Counted from the stretch's first letter, positions 11,378-22,879 are shown. The stretch: DNA of 64,000 nt from Triatoma infestans (GCA_011037195.1 JAAEAF010014837.1:1-64000); one strand, 5' to 3'. Made by a program: numbers and translations. Notes: generated by a model from the letters alone, not told the origin.

Positions 11378-11955
11378 TGTAATAGGATCCGAAGAGAGGG
11401 ATCCATAGCAGAGAGAGAGAGAGACATAAATTTGACAGGATCATTGTCTAGTTTAGGCCAGACTAGTGTGGGAGAAACTGTTTAAATACAGCTACGGAAG
11501 AGTACTCCACAGTGTTACGACAGTCTTGCAGCAGAGTTTATACAGCAGTCACAACGCGTCAACAATCTTTCTCTTTACCTCTCGCTACTATTTTATATAT
11601 TACATATAAAGTCTAGGCAGTTTGTGTTACCTTACTGTTACTTTACAGTGTTTTAACTTTACCTCCAGTTCATTTATCTATCTAACCCAATTTCACTCCT
11701 TCAACAAAATTAGAAGTAAAGCTGAACACTGTATGATAGAAAAGTAGCACCAACTGCCTGGACTTTACACTAAAATAGATAAAATGGTAGTGAGAGGTAA
11801 CGAGAAAGGTTGATGACGCGTTGTGACTGCTGCATGAACCCTGCTGCAAGACTGTCGGAAGAGTGTGGAGTACTCCCGTAGCTGTATTTAAACAGTTTCT
11901 CCCACTCTAGTGTGGCCTAAGCGAGAGAGCGATTCTGTCAAAACACACAATAGTA
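11378..11955. mobile_element. LTR-2 inverted pair
   Basis: A forward LTR-2 runs from 11378 (TGTAATAGGATCCGAAGAGA) past TATA box CTGTTTAAATACAG near 11483 to about 11710. A reverse copy follows to about 11955, carrying GCTGTATTTAAACAGTTTCT and the GACGCGTTGTGACTGC block, but lacks the GGATCC 5' end. The two copies meet tail to tail and would form a long hairpin. Confidence 0.7.
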
Positions 11956-11959
11956 AAAA

Positions 11960-12010
11960 TACTCACACCACTTTCTCTTACTCTAATTATTCCAATTTAA
12001 TTAATAAATT
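11960..12010 (-). mobile_element. Family A 3' terminus remnant
   Basis: ACTCACACCACTTTCTCTTA is the diverged reverse complement of the family A 3' end and abuts the inverted LTR-2 pair. Confidence 0.5.
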
Positions 12011-12039
12011 TTCTATTAAATTGCAACATTTACAATATT

Positions 12040-12330
12040 TAGTTGGGCTGGCCATCTCTTGCTAGTTCCCTTTTGTAAAGTTTGTGTGACAGAGGAAGAA
12101 ACATCCATCCATCATAGAGCAGACAGCGTGTGTTTTCTGAGGAAATTAGGTTCAAGACCTTTGGCCGGAACAGGTTTTTGTGTGAATGAGCTCAGAATAT
12201 TTCCCTTTAAGGTTCTGGTCCGATTCGTTAGAACTGAGGGAGGGGGGAAACTGAGTTAAAATTCCCATTGGTGGGGCTTTGGTTAGCATAGGGTTTGCTC
12301 CCTTCACATTAATAATAATGGACTGGCCAT
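12040..12330 (+). pseudogene. LINE 3' terminus with (TAA)n tail
   Basis: The sequence encodes, with frameshifts, the knuckle region CETEEE-like VCVTEEETSIH and the terminal block FGRNRF, matching the LINE at 50.4-51.5 kb. It ends TAGGGTTTGCTCCCTTCACA and TTAATAATAATGG, the same 3' UTR and TAA tail as that copy. Confidence 0.7.
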
Positions 12331-12429
12331 GAAAAAAAAAAGGTGATAGACCTGAGCAGGGACTTGTGTGGAGCGTCCTTGTCAAAAACAAACACTTAAA
12401 AATGTACACTGGCTGGAGTAATTCCCATT

Positions 12430-14216
12430 GTTTTGCTAATAGAAGAGAAATGTCAAATATCAAAAATACTAATGGGAAGAACTTCACAATATAATGTTGA
12501 TCCGGCTCTATATGACAGACCAATCCACTATAATAAATGGGTACATCCCGTCCAAGCACTAGTCAATATTTCAATGAATTTGGAAGTCGAGCAAAGTTGG
12601 AGAATTTTTACGGACGGCAGTAAAGAAAATGAACACGTAGGCTGTACATTTGTAGCCTACAAAGAAGGAATGAATGTTTTCGAGGAAATATATTATAAGC
12701 TAGCAGCACTGTTCAAATAACCAGGCTAAATTGATGGCCATTTTAAAATCGTTAGAATGGTTACACAGTGTACAAAGGGATCCTCTATGCAGAACATTGC
12801 AGCTTTACACAGATAGTTTGATCTCCATCCACATAATAAACAACAGGAAAATTCACTATCCATTGGCAGAAAAAATCAGAAGGAAGTTATCATGTATGAT
12901 TAGAAAAGATGGATGAACTATTGGAATCAAGTGCACTAAAGGGCATATCGGCACTTTAGGAAACGAGAGAGCTGATCGTTTAGCGAAGCAAGCTTCAAAG
13001 GAGGAAAGCATGGAGTTGGTTATAAGTACTAACCAAAATCGTATGTGAAGTCTGCAGCAAGACAGGAAACATTGCGGAAGTGGGAAGAAGAATGGTCTCA
13101 TCCAAGTAAAGCACAACACCAGTCTAGACCAGTTCTTTGCATCTATATACGGCAGACTGCATAAACGAATTGACTTAGACATATAATGGAGTTGATGAGG
13201 AGAGAAATTAGGTTTGATTAATTAGAGAGATATGCAGACACTGATATAATATAGCTATAAGTTTACACAAACTGCACTGGACTTGTAATGATTTTATAGA
13301 AGTAGAGTAGAGATATGAGAGTTATTTTATAGTGGGAGTAGAGATATGACACGATGCGATGTATGTGTGAATCTGGTAGATAGATGTCTAGATCTCTCAC
13401 TGGCTTATATACAGGTTCTCCCCACTCTAGCCTGCTTAAGTCAGAGAGTACCAGAGAGAGTCTGTTTTCTCTCGTACTCTCTGACTTAAGCAGACTAGAG
13501 TGGGGAGAACCTGTATATTAGCCACTGAGAGATCAATCTATCAGATTCAACCATATACATCGCATCGAGTCATAACTCTACTCCCACCTTTGATTCTATA
13601 AAAATCATTACAAGTCCAGTGCAGTTTGTGTAAACTTATAGCTATATTATAACAGTGTCTTCATATCTCGTCTAATTAAACAAACCTAATTTCTCTCCTC
13701 AACAACTCCATTACAGACAGCTACAAACTGACAATATTTCTTACTGGCCATGGAAAATTTAAGAGTTATTTACATATATTTAAAATAGTCAGTTCGCCAT
13801 CATGTAAGTGTGACATAAACAAGTGGATATCTACTCTTTGATGATTTCACCCTCCTGCACCACCTAAGACTGGTTTTATTAAGAGAGACTATACTGACTT
13901 GACACAGTTGGGCCACCAAATAAAGCCGATCTGACTGATATACTGTACCCACATTTCCTCAACTTCATTAACAAAATCAATTACAATCAAATAGTAGCCT
14001 AGTTTCAAAACTGTAAATAACCATGTAAATATCCACTTTTGCTGAAACCAGCAATTAATTGTATATCTTATCTACATTTTTATTTATTTTCTTTTTTTTT
14101 GTTTGTTTTGTTTTATCTATCTTACTTCCTTATAAAACATGTAATATTTTAAATGGAGCATGTTCAAAATATAATAAACTCCCTCCTAATAGGGGTACTC
14201 TTGGGAGGAAAAAAAA
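12430..14216 (+). pseudogene. Jockey-type LINE 3' end, split by an LTR palindrome
   Basis: RNase H blocks occur in order: WRIFTDGSKENEHVGCTFVA, a Glu-bearing segment, LQLYTDSLISIHII and KGHIGTLGNERADRLAKQA, with stops and shifts between them. The frame then runs to RLHKRIDLD at 13180. The insertion 13182-13715 with 4-bp duplication GACA interrupts it, and the frame resumes after the right duplication with LTIFLTGHGKFKSYLHIFK and a SCKC knuckle. Skipping the insertion and one GACA keeps the reading frame open across the site, direct evidence that the LINE was there first. The 3' UTR ends in an A run at about 14201-14216. Confidence 0.8.
13182..13715. mobile_element. LTR-3 head-to-head palindrome
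   Basis: Two LTR-like arms of about 270 bp face each other around a 22-base centre near 13466. The outer ends are TATAATGG (13182) and CCATTACA (13715), which are LTR 3' ends in both cases. Each arm holds the promoter block AGAGTGGGGAGAACCTGTAT with a TATA-like box. The whole unit is flanked by GACA on both sides, so it behaves as one insertion. Confidence 0.8.
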
Positions 14217-14219
14217 ACA

Positions 14220-14690
14220 CTTAAAAATCTAGTAAACATTCCAAAAGTATAAAGAAACCCATCTTCAAGAAAATATAGCCATTTTCGAGAAAATTAAAAA
14301 AAAAAACAACTCAAATACCTATTCTGTGAAGATGTATTTCCAATTAACCAATTATCTTAATATTTGGAATTATATTAACACTTCTAATTTTGTATAAATA
14401 TTACGTAGGTGATAAAACCATATATTGTACTGAAATTGTACTTCAAAGTAACGCACAATGTTTGTGCTCCCCCCAGAACCCCCCAAAAAATCAATTTTCC
14501 CTAGAAAATGTTACAAATAAAAGTGATAGGTAATTATGTATATAGATAATATAAGATGTAGAGAGAAAATCGTTTGGAGTCGTATTTCGATAAAAACGTA
14601 AAAATCTGAAAAAAGGAAAAAAACCATGAGGAAAGTCTTCACTTTAAAAATCAATCATACTCACATAACCTCAAAATGTATATTTGCGGT
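14220..14690 (-). mobile_element. Family A internal fragment
   Basis: Family A module blocks are visible: AAGAAAATATAGCCATTTTC, a run of Cs before AAAAATCAATTTTCCC, AAAATGTTACAAATAAAAGT and AGAAAATCGTTTGGAGTC. Both ends are missing. Confidence 0.6.
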
Positions 14691-14877
14691 TAAAACTCTT
14701 TTTTTCAAAAATTTTTCACATTGAAATATTTTCACTTATAGCACAGTTAGAGGGAAGCAAAAATATATTTACAGATTTTTATTTTATTTATTTATGTATT
14801 TATTTTTTGTTTTTGGTCGGAAGTGAGGAAAACTCGTTAGTGCAAGTGTATTATTATGTTGGGAGTGTTTTAATTAA

Positions 14878-15830
14878 TTGTTGTGGTGGTTGCTATAGCA
14901 GAGCTGGAAAGCATCAGAGAGAGACAGCTTCCGTGGCCCATCTTCAGGATGCGTTTGTCAGTGTAATGACATGGCAAGGTCATAGCAATATTAAACCTTC
15001 ACAACACATAACAAAGAAAGAATAATTTATAACTAGTGGCCTAGCCGGCTGCTGTCTTCAAGACTAGGCCGCGGCCAAACAAGCAAAACCAAGGGTCGAT
15101 GCTTTACATCAAAGCAAGCACCAGCTAAGGCTGGCCACTGACCTAAATAGCTGGTCACCAAACTAACCAAGGTCGCACAAGGTCGCACACTAGGACAGAT
15201 GTGTTGGTGTGAGTGTTGCTAACACTAATATATAAACTTCGCCCCATGAAGAGGGGATGATATATGATTATAATTCAGTACGTATTCAAGATGTATTATA
15301 CGCGCAGGGCAAGTTCCGCAATCCTATACCAGTTTTTATTTATTACTTATTGTCTTAGTGTGCATCTTAGTTTCATTTAATTTAATCATTCTAAATTATT
15401 AGATTTATCTCTATTTATTCTAAGTATTTCTTGGTAATAGTTACCTTATCATGGTTAAATTATTGTACAAATACAGTCTATTTTATCATCTGTGTTAATA
15501 ATTCGAGCACTAACTTCGCACAAAATCTCTCAAACTAACTTCCGCCCTCTTCAAGACATTACTACATACCTCAGGAATCAACACATAAACGATTCAATAC
15601 ATCTGGTGGTATCCCGTGAGATCAGAACATCCATTTAAAAGATTCCACTACACTCGACAGTGTGATTAAACACGGACTGCCACTTGATCAACTTGAACAC
15701 AGAGTGTATAAACTGAACTTGCTCTGTGCAAGTCCGTGTTATCACACTGTCTGAAGATGGGCGAACGCCCGAAACCGGTCGATGACCACAAAATGAAGCA
15801 GGTTACCACGGAAAATGTCATGATTTTTGA
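14878..15830. mobile_element. Family B foldback split by a solo LTR
   Basis: The left arm (minus sense) starts TTGTTGTGGTGGTTGCTATA and runs to CGTTTGTCAG at 14961. After the LTR, the loop CAGTGTGATTAAACACGG leads into the right arm (plus sense) with CTGAAGATGGGCGAACGCCC and ACCGGTCGATGACCAC, ending near 15830. The left arm lacks the middle of the core. The right end abuts the Jockey remnant. Confidence 0.75.
14962..15652 (+). mobile_element. Solo LTR (LTR-X), copy 1
   Basis: The segment begins TGTAATGACATGGCAAGG and ends GATTCCACTACA, with a TATA motif in AATATATAAACTTCGCCC near 15228. A second copy lies inverted at 46396-47115. It interrupts the family B arm at GTCAG/ACAG, with a weak 4-bp duplication (TCAG against TCG). 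No internal genes are present. Confidence 0.75.
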
Positions 15831-16735
15831 AAATTCAATTCGTGGAATATCCTTCCCACCCAAAAACAATCCTTCAATCCTACGCTGATGACACATGTGT
15901 TATTGCTCCAAATCCCGATCCTGTTTCCGCATCCCGTGCACTACAATCCCATATCTTCTCTCTACAAGACTGGCTTATCCGGTGGAGAATAAAAGTCAAT
16001 CCCACTAAAAGCAAATGCGTTTCCTTCACCCTCCGCCGCGCTACTCTCCCGCCCATCCTCCTTCATGGGACTATAATACCGACAGTGGACAAAGTCCGAT
16101 ATTTAGGACTTTATCTAGACAAAAGACTTACTTGGAATCCGCATACACGATTAAAAAGACTTGAACTAAACAGACGTTACAAACTTCTCTCGAGACTACT
16201 TGACCGACGCTCTACTTTCTCTTGAAAACAAAATTCTTATCTACAACACTATTATAAAGCCCCTCTGGACATACGGATGCGAGGTCTGGGGTTCGACCAA
16301 GCATTCCAACTCCTATCGCATTCAAGCTTTTCAAAATCCAAAACCCTCAGAAGAATTACCAATGCCCCGTTCTATGTTTCCAATCTAACCCTTCACACTG
16401 ACCTCAAAATCCCTTTTGTCCATCAGTTCATAAAATTACGTTACAAGAAATTCCATGACCTCACATCCAACCATTCTAACCCTTTAGTCCAACAACTCTC
16501 TTCTCTTTCTATTCTACACAACCCTTCCAGGAGACTGAAACGCCACTGGCCGCGCGACCATCTAACTTCTTGTTAGCATTTTTTAGTAATAATTAGGGAG
16601 TACCTCCACTGGGAGGCATCTCCTAACAAGACATTCACGCCCTTTTATATGACTACCATCATATTCACTTATAATACTGTCTGTATAGTTGTGAATTTCT
16701 TAATAACAATCCCCCCACAAAAATTCGGACTTATT
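15830..16735 (+). pseudogene. Jockey LINE: RT palm to C-terminus
   Basis: This is the 3' half of a Jockey-clade reverse transcriptase, which copies element RNA at a nicked target. It starts just before the catalytic SYADDTCVIAPNP, continues through the palm/thumb (VDKVRYLGLYLDKRLTWNPH), and after a frameshift near 16215 reads IYNTIIKPLWTYGCEVWG and the terminal LRYKKFHDLTSNHSNPLVQQ. A stop lies at about 16574, and the 3' UTR follows with GGAGTACCTCCACTGGGAGG. There is no RNase H domain, as is common for Jockey. The 5' truncation falls at the family B junction. Confidence 0.85.
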
Positions 16736-16775
16736 GATTATTTTTTGTGTTTTTGCAATAATTGAATACAATAAC

Positions 16776-19020
16776 TAGGGAACGGATTCGTATGTATTTA
16801 CATATTTTTTTCTAGGCAATTGACAGACGTTTTTCAACTAGAAGTATTCATACTGACACTTTTTAAGCCGTTTGAGTCTACTTTTATTTCACATATTTCC
16901 ACATATTTGGATGTTATCGCATATTTATACATATTTGATCAAAATAAATAAATATTTCTACATATTTAATCAAAATATGTACATATTTTTTCATATTTTT
17001 CATTTGGGCATATTTTCATAATTGGGAGGTGGTTGACAGGAACTGTGAACCACAGACTGTAGGTTATTGTAATTTACACAGAATGCTGCTAAACAGTGAC
17101 GGGCACTTGTTAGTTCTTTGAAGTTGTCTGACGTTGTCTGTTCTTTCAGCTCATTCGTTGAAGTGTCCGATTCATTTCGTTCGGTCACTTAGTGTATTCT
17201 TTTTTGGGTGAAATGCCACGAACATCGGCCTCAAACAGACAACTGGTTGCTAAATATCTTCGCGAGTTTCCAGCAGAACTTTTTCGAAGTGATGGAGACA
17301 TTTTGTACTGCACAGCTTGTGACAAGCGCGTTTCTTGCTCTCAACGTTCCCAAGTCACCCAACATATTGCCACCGGAACGCACATAAAGAATAAAAACAG
17401 AAAGAAAGAGAGGACGTCCTATCAAGCCTTCCTTACATCACCATCATCAAGTAAGTCTACTCTGAGTACAGATCTGTGTCGGGCTTTGGTTAGAGCAGAT
17501 ATCCCTTTCCACAAACTTAAAAATCCTCCTTTCAAAGGATTCTTAGAGACCTATATTGGGAAAAAAATGCCTGACGAGAGCACTCTGCGGAAAAACTACC
17601 TGGAAGATATCTATAAAGATACACTAACCAAAATTCGAGAACATATCAAAAATGGACCGATTTGGGTGTCAATTGATGAAACCACTGACGTTGAGGGCAG
17701 GTATATTGCCAATGCAGTTATTGGAAAACTTGACAGTGATGCTGATGTGGATTCAAAGCCATTCCTTTTGAACTGTGAGGTTCTCGAAAAATGCAATCAT
17801 TCCACCATTTCACATTCTTCGATGCCTCAATGCATATCCTATGGCCCAGTGGAGTTTTGAACGAAAAATTTCTTTTGTTTCTCTCTGATGCTGCCCCCAA
17901 CATGGTCAAGGCTGGGCAATCTATTCAGGTATTTTATCCTAAGATAATTCATGTGACGTGTATTGCTCATGCCTTGCATCGAGTAGCAGAAACTGTCCGA
18001 TCTTTGTTCAGTGACGTAGATTCCTTAATCTCCTCGGTTAAAAAAGTGTTCTTAAAAGCACCAAGTCGCATTAAAATGCTAAAAGATCTCTATCCAGACT
18101 TGTGCCTTCCACCAGAACCAATATTGACAAGATGGGGTACTTGGCTGGAAGCAGCTCAGTATTACTATGAAAACTACAATAAAATCAAGAATGTCCTTTC
18201 ACATCTCGAAGACGAAGCAGTAGCGATAAATACAGCCAAGTCTTTATTCGAGAAACCTAATTTAAGGAACGACCTTGCATTCATTTCTGACATTGCGTAT
18301 TTCTTGCACAAGCCATTACCCAACTTGAGTCCCAAAATGTTCGACTGACAGAAAACGTGTCCAACGTTAAAAAAGTCATCGAAAAGGTGGAAGGAATACC
18401 TGGGAGTAAGGGAGATGTGATCAGATCAAAACTGGTAGAAGTACTGAGCAAGAACAAAGGGTGGGAGACCATCTGCCAGATTTCTGATATTATCAGTGGA
18501 ACAGAAGTCACCTCAGAACATCGTGTACCCTTTACAACCAACGAGATAACTTCTTTTCAGCAAGGCACCTATAACATCTGTAGATGTTGAACGATCTTTT
18601 AGTCGTTACAAGTCCATCTTACGCCCAGATCGTCGTCACTTTACGTTCCAACATTTGAAATTTCATGTGGTTGCAAACAATTTCGAAGAGTGAAGTTTTC
18701 AAAATTGAAAATTTAACACATCTTTTTATAAATAGTAAAAATGTTCTTTGTTGTATAAATCATTATAACTTCTAAAAACAAATTATTTTGTTCCTAATAA
18801 ATTATTATAAATTGTAAAAATGTTCTTTTCTTGTATAAATAATTATAACTTGCCCAAAAAAAAAAAAAAATCCATTTTCATAAAAAAAAATGTCCATTTT
18901 ACTTAAATATTCCAGAAAATATTTTAAGAAAATCACATATTATCCACATAATTGACGAAAATAAATGCATATTTTAATTAAATATTTGGCATTTTTAAAT
19001 ACATAAAAATCCGTTCCTTA
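16776..19020 (+). mobile_element. hAT transposon
   Basis: Terminal inverted repeats are TAGGGAACGGATTCGTATGT at 16776 and, reversed at the right end, TAAGGAACGGATTTTTATGT. Flanks ACAATAAC and CTAATAAC form an imperfect 8-bp duplication, the size typical of hAT. Subterminal regions hold many CATATTT motifs (16800-17000 and 18900-19000), likely transposase-binding clusters. The transposase inside is broken. Confidence 0.85.
17213..18693 (+). pseudogene. hAT transposase, CGGBP1-like, frameshifted
   Basis: The chosen start is the ATG at 17213 (MPRTSASNRQ), in the position seen in CGGBP1-like proteins; an in-frame ATG lies 21 bases upstream. Residues 1-70 form the BED-like zinc finger (YCTACDKRV...THIKNKNR), which would bind DNA. 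WVSIDETTDVEG holds a catalytic Asp, and after a frameshift near 17810 FLSDAAPNMVKAG holds the next. HVTCIAHALHRVAE and LTRWGTWLEAAQYY are hAT core blocks. A second shift lies near 18345. A third, after 18560, reaches the dimerisation end SVDVERSFSRYKSILRPDRR and a stop at 18693. The stretch between EHRVPFTTNE and SVDVERSFS is shorter than usual, so some C-terminal sequence is deleted. It is not functional. Confidence 0.85.
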
Positions 19021-19608
19021 CTAATAACTAATTAGTCTAACATAGCTCATATATGAGCGCAGACATATCACCTTTTCTAGCTGTTTCAAAGCAAACAAAT
19101 GCTACAAACTACACATAGAGCCGTCTTATGCATGTTAATAACAGTAGTTTAATTATAATTAAGGGATCCCTTTCTTGGAAAATAATACTTTATCTAAATA
19201 AATAGTTTTGCTTTGCAATAGGGGGGATCCTTTCAAGGTGTTTACTTCAAAGGTAAGTTCTGGCATGATTCCAGCGTATTTTGGCATTATGCCAACCCAG
19301 TGGCGGATGGTCAGACGTTAGATCTTGTTTTGAAGTATCATCTTGTTATTCGTTGCAAGGAAGAATTGATTTACACTTTTCTTTTGTACTATTACAAAAC
19401 TAAAATATATAAACTAAATAAAATAAATAACTAAATAACTTGTTATTTGCTATGAGAAAAACCATTTTATTTAATTAAACTTTTTATCCTTTAGTTAACA
19501 TGTTTATTAATTTAGATTAAATTCGTATTTGAGTTAGTTTACAACAACTTTAGTAGCTTTTGCAAACATTGCACTATAACCGTTAATTAAAATAAAATGA
19601 CCTTTTTA
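19021..19608. other. AT-rich spacer
   Basis: No feature was recognised beyond simple A/T runs. Confidence 0.45.
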
Positions 19609-19720
19609 TTTTCTCTTATTCCCATAAAAGTTGTAAGAAGAGAAAGTATTGTGATAATTTCAAATTGTTGAAATTGGAGTTTTCCCCAGAAATATCCTGA
19701 TTAAGAAAAAAAAATTGTTT
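19609..19720 (+). mobile_element. Family A 5' end
   Basis: TTTTCTCTTATTCCCATAAA is followed by AAGAGAAAGTATTGTGATAA, the 5' terminal block of family A. The body is cut soon after. Confidence 0.55.
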
Positions 19721-19779
19721 TTAGCGATATATAGATATATATATATAATTGTAAAGTTCTAATATTGAACAGAGGGGCT

Positions 19780-20240
19780 TGGAATGCACGGACCGCCAAT
19801 TTTAGGTGACTCTTTGTGGTATTCGGACGGCTCCTAGATGGAAGAAGGAGTGGGAACCGCTGTATGCGTTGCCATCCTGAAGTGTGTTATCTCGGTAAGC
19901 CTAGGCAAGCCAGACACTGTCTTTAAGGCAGAGCTAATTGCCATAATTAGCTGTACTACTAATATAAAAAGACGATGAATACAAAACTTTAAGAGTCGTC
20001 ATTTACTTAGATAGCCAGGCAGTTCTGCGAGCAAATTAGCTCGTATCAGATCAACTCGAGGCTGGTGTGGGATTGCTTGGCTGACTCGTGGAAATTAGTA
20101 GCCAAAATAAGGTTTTTCTAGCTTGGATACCCGGGCATTGAGGTTATAAGGGCTGTGAGGTGGTAGATTGCCTGGCCCGCGAGGGCGAACCGTCATTGGA
20201 CCTAAACCTTCTTGTGGCATTGCAAAGTGCCTTAGGCACT
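19780..20240 (+). pseudogene. LINE RNase H remnant
   Basis: Three-frame reading gives DSLWYSDGS, FKAELIAIISCT, VIYLDSQAVLRAN and VFLAWIPGH followed by VDCLAREG. These are the RNase H Asp, Glu, Asp and His/Asp blocks in order, with several stops. It resembles the I-like copies but is more decayed. Confidence 0.7.
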
Positions 20241-20663
20241 GCAGCCATCAGAACAATCACAAAAATTGTAGGTTAAATATCCAATCTTTTCCTAAAACTC
20301 ATATTCCTGTGGATAACATCATTTCTAAAAACTACGCCAGTAGCCTACGAATTATTGTTGAAGCTAATTTATATCTAAACAGATAATAAATTGTTGCCAA
20401 TCAACATTTACACTCCACCTGTCTAATACATCTAGCTGTTTATAAATCTCTTCCTGCCGCAAATTGCTGAAAGCATCATGTATGGTACTCTCATTTTCTA
20501 GCACCAATGAGAAGGCATCAATCATTATTCAAATACATTTGAAAACTTTGCCTTACCATGAACTCACCATTAAAATTACCATTATAATTTTGTAACCATT
20601 TGGTAATTAGATGAATTTATATGAGCCGGGCTTACATGCCAGCTTCACTTTCACCATCTTGTC
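20241..20663. other. Spacer
   Basis: Nothing recognised. Confidence 0.4.
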
Positions 20664-20852
20664 TAAGGGTACGTTTACATCTGACACTTCTATCCAGACA
20701 CTTATGTCAAGTGTCGGACAGTAAGTTGTGTTCAGTGTTTACATTTTGACAGAAATTACGTGATATTTGTAGCATGGATATGTGTACGACACCGTCAAAG
20801 TTTTGTGTCATTGTCAAAACAAATCAGATTACTGTCCTTTGGTCATTTGACG

Positions 20853-21166
20853 ATGAAGGCATCAAAAAGAAACATTGCAGCTAGCGTAATTATTCTGGGG
20901 TTATTAGAAAAAAAGCGTTCTGTATGGATTCGAGAGTGGATTTTGAGACGTGAAAAACAAAGTGTATACAATCAGTTAATGTCTGAACTTACGTTGGAGG
21001 ATCCAACACAATTCACAAATTTTGTAAGAATGAAACCATCTCATTTCGAAAAGTTAGCTAGTAAAATTGGGCCTATTGTATGCAAGCAATTCACGAAATT
21101 CAGAACAACTATTAGTGTGCGCGAAAGACTTGCAGTAACTTTACGGTATTTAGCATCGGTACTTGT
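20853..21166 (+). pseudogene. Harbinger transposase, N-terminal part
   Basis: In intact elements this gene encodes the DDE nuclease that moves the transposon. The ATG at 20853 (MKASKRNIAA) begins about 105 residues with the HARBI1-type N-terminal pattern SVWIREWILRRE, LTLEDPTQFTNFVRMKPSHF and ERLAVTLRYLAS. An upstream in-frame ATG at 20760 adds residues without family resemblance. The sequence breaks at the deletion junction near 21167, before any catalytic Asp or Glu, so it cannot be active. Confidence 0.8.
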
Positions 21167-21250
21167 AATATCCCATAATTCGGGTTTGTTATGATACATG
21201 TCGATTAATTCTTCGACTTCTCTTTTCACCCACTCTGGTTTTTCAACCAT
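21167..21250 (-). pseudogene. Harbinger second protein, MADF domain start
   Basis: From the ATG at 21250 the minus strand reads MVEKPEWVKREVEEL then IDMYHNKPELWDI. The pattern LI.MY...PELWD is the start of a MADF (Myb/SANT-like) domain, the DNA-binding partner of Harbinger transposases. Only about 28 residues remain before the deletion junction. Confidence 0.75.
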
Positions 21251-21699
21251 GTTAAACTAAATGCACCGACACTTATGTAGCTATAATAAAAAGTAGACGG
21301 TCGGTCAACTAAAGCAATTTTCGTCAGGCGAGATTGAACTTGTATGTAATAATGTTTACACTTACGTATATAGATGTGTAGGACACATGTTACTGACACT
21401 TGAACTACATATGTCAGCCACAAATTTCGTACCGTTTACATTAGCGACACTTACTGTCCAACAGAAATTTCTTGCAATAAATGCCAGATCTAAACGTACC
21501 ATAAGATATTCTCCAAAATTCATGCTATTGTAATATTCCACAAGGACTTCAACTCCATGCGCATTACAAGTTGACATCCGCTGTCGTTTAAATTTAACAA
21601 TTTTGTGTAAAAATTTGTTTATAATTTAACAACTTTACAAAATAAAGTTGTAATAAATAGACAAAAGTTTTTACATTCTCTCAGTGTTGGTAACAATAC

Positions 21700-22010
21700 T
21701 AAGTATAGCGATCATGCAAAATTTTCCAAATTGAAATTTCAACGGAAATTGCATCAGGGGATGCAACAATAAGATTTTGGTTAAAATTGGTCAATCGGAT
21801 GTATGATTATTCTAAATTGATTTCTCAATTATTTGCGAGTATCTCGAATATGGGATCTTCTTTAAATTTGATATATCAACTAATAATAAAAAAAGCTGCA
21901 ACTTTTATTTGAAAAGCTTTTTCCAGTTAAAGGGTTTTCTGGGGAAGGAGTGACGTTAGCTTTCCTATAAACTGCCAAATGACATTTTAATTTTGTTGTT
22001 AATGTTAATA
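21700..22010 (+). mobile_element. Family A internal fragment
   Basis: Reading in plus sense, blocks follow the order seen at 31.5-31.8 kb: AAAATTGGTCAATCGG, ATATCAACTAATAAT, GCAACTTTTATTTGAAA, and the module C-rich equivalent. No ends are present. Confidence 0.6.
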
Positions 22011-22059
22011 CCCAGTCCAGAACATCCATCTAAGAATTTTTTTTTTATATAACGCCAGC

Positions 22060-22665
22060 GCCCTTACTGATTTCTCATCATTCGGCGCCTTGCAACCCAA
22101 CTCATTCTTCTATATATCTTCCAAACCTGCACAACGAAGCAAGTGTTGGGCGTCCATGTCTTCAATCCCGTATAGAGGACAATTAGGGCTGTCCACTACT
22201 CCAATGCGGAACAAGTGTGCCTGCAGAAAATCATGCCCTGTAATCATCCTGAAGGCTGCGACCATTTCAGCACGGCGCAGTGCCTGTGGGAGGGGGTGAC
22301 GAGAAGACTCCTCCATGACTTTCCATCAGCCTGGCTCGCCTGCTTCATTTTCACTAGCTCCTTTATTCGTGACTTTATGATACGCTTAGCAGAGGCGAGT
22401 AGAAAAGGTGGACGCGGCTGCTGCTGTAAGTCCTTGCCGCGCCAAACTATCGGCTTGGTCGTTTCCAAAAAAGGCCACAGTGGCTAGGAATACATTGCAG
22501 AACCACATGGCATCCACCATGTGGCTGGCTGTAATGCTGTTCGCGTCCGTACTGTATGTGTACGTGTCCCTTGGTTTTAAAGCTAAATGACCAGCAATGT
22601 CGCCAACGTAGTGGCAACCCAGCATTTACACTGCGACACATGATTAGATCATTAACCGCTAGGTC
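22060..22665 (-). pseudogene. LINE: RNase H end and knuckle, third family
   Basis: The minus strand gives QCIPSHCGLFGNDQADSLAR (RNase H His and Asp block), then LRRAEMVAAFRMITGHDFLQ and CPLYGIEDMDAQHLLRCAGL, the C.C...H...C knuckle of Jockey/R1-type LINEs with the first Cys pair altered. At least two frameshifts are needed. Base composition is GC-richer than the surroundings, which suggests a younger insertion. Confidence 0.8.
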
Positions 22666-22672
22666 CACCTAA

Positions 22673-22752
22673 AAATGAAAATAATAATAATAATAGTCGA
22701 TGCGCCGGGGAAAAAAAAAAAAAAAAAAAAATAATAATAATAATAATAATAC
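22673..22752. repeat. (AAT)n and A-tract microsatellite
   Basis: Two (AAT)n runs flank a short unique piece and a run of more than 20 As. Confidence 0.85.
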
Positions 22753-22879
22753 TCTAATATATAATGCATTGAAATCTATATATTATGATGTAATCACCCA
22801 AGCATCAACAACTCCTCCATAGAGCCATAATATTTCCTAACATGCAATTATAATGCAGTCCTCAGAACCACGTACTTCC

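Larger units (their letters stand above)
20667..21501. mobile_element. PIF/Harbinger transposon, internally deleted
   Basis: The ends GGGTACGTTTACATCTGACA and, reversed at the right, TGGTACGTTTAGATCTGGCA are inverted repeats, flanked by TAA on both sides (20664-20666; 21502-21504). A 3-bp TWA duplication is typical of PIF/Harbinger. Inside are the starts of two convergent genes, transposase (plus) and MADF protein (minus), joined at about 21167, so the middle with both 3' ends is lost. Confidence 0.85.
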
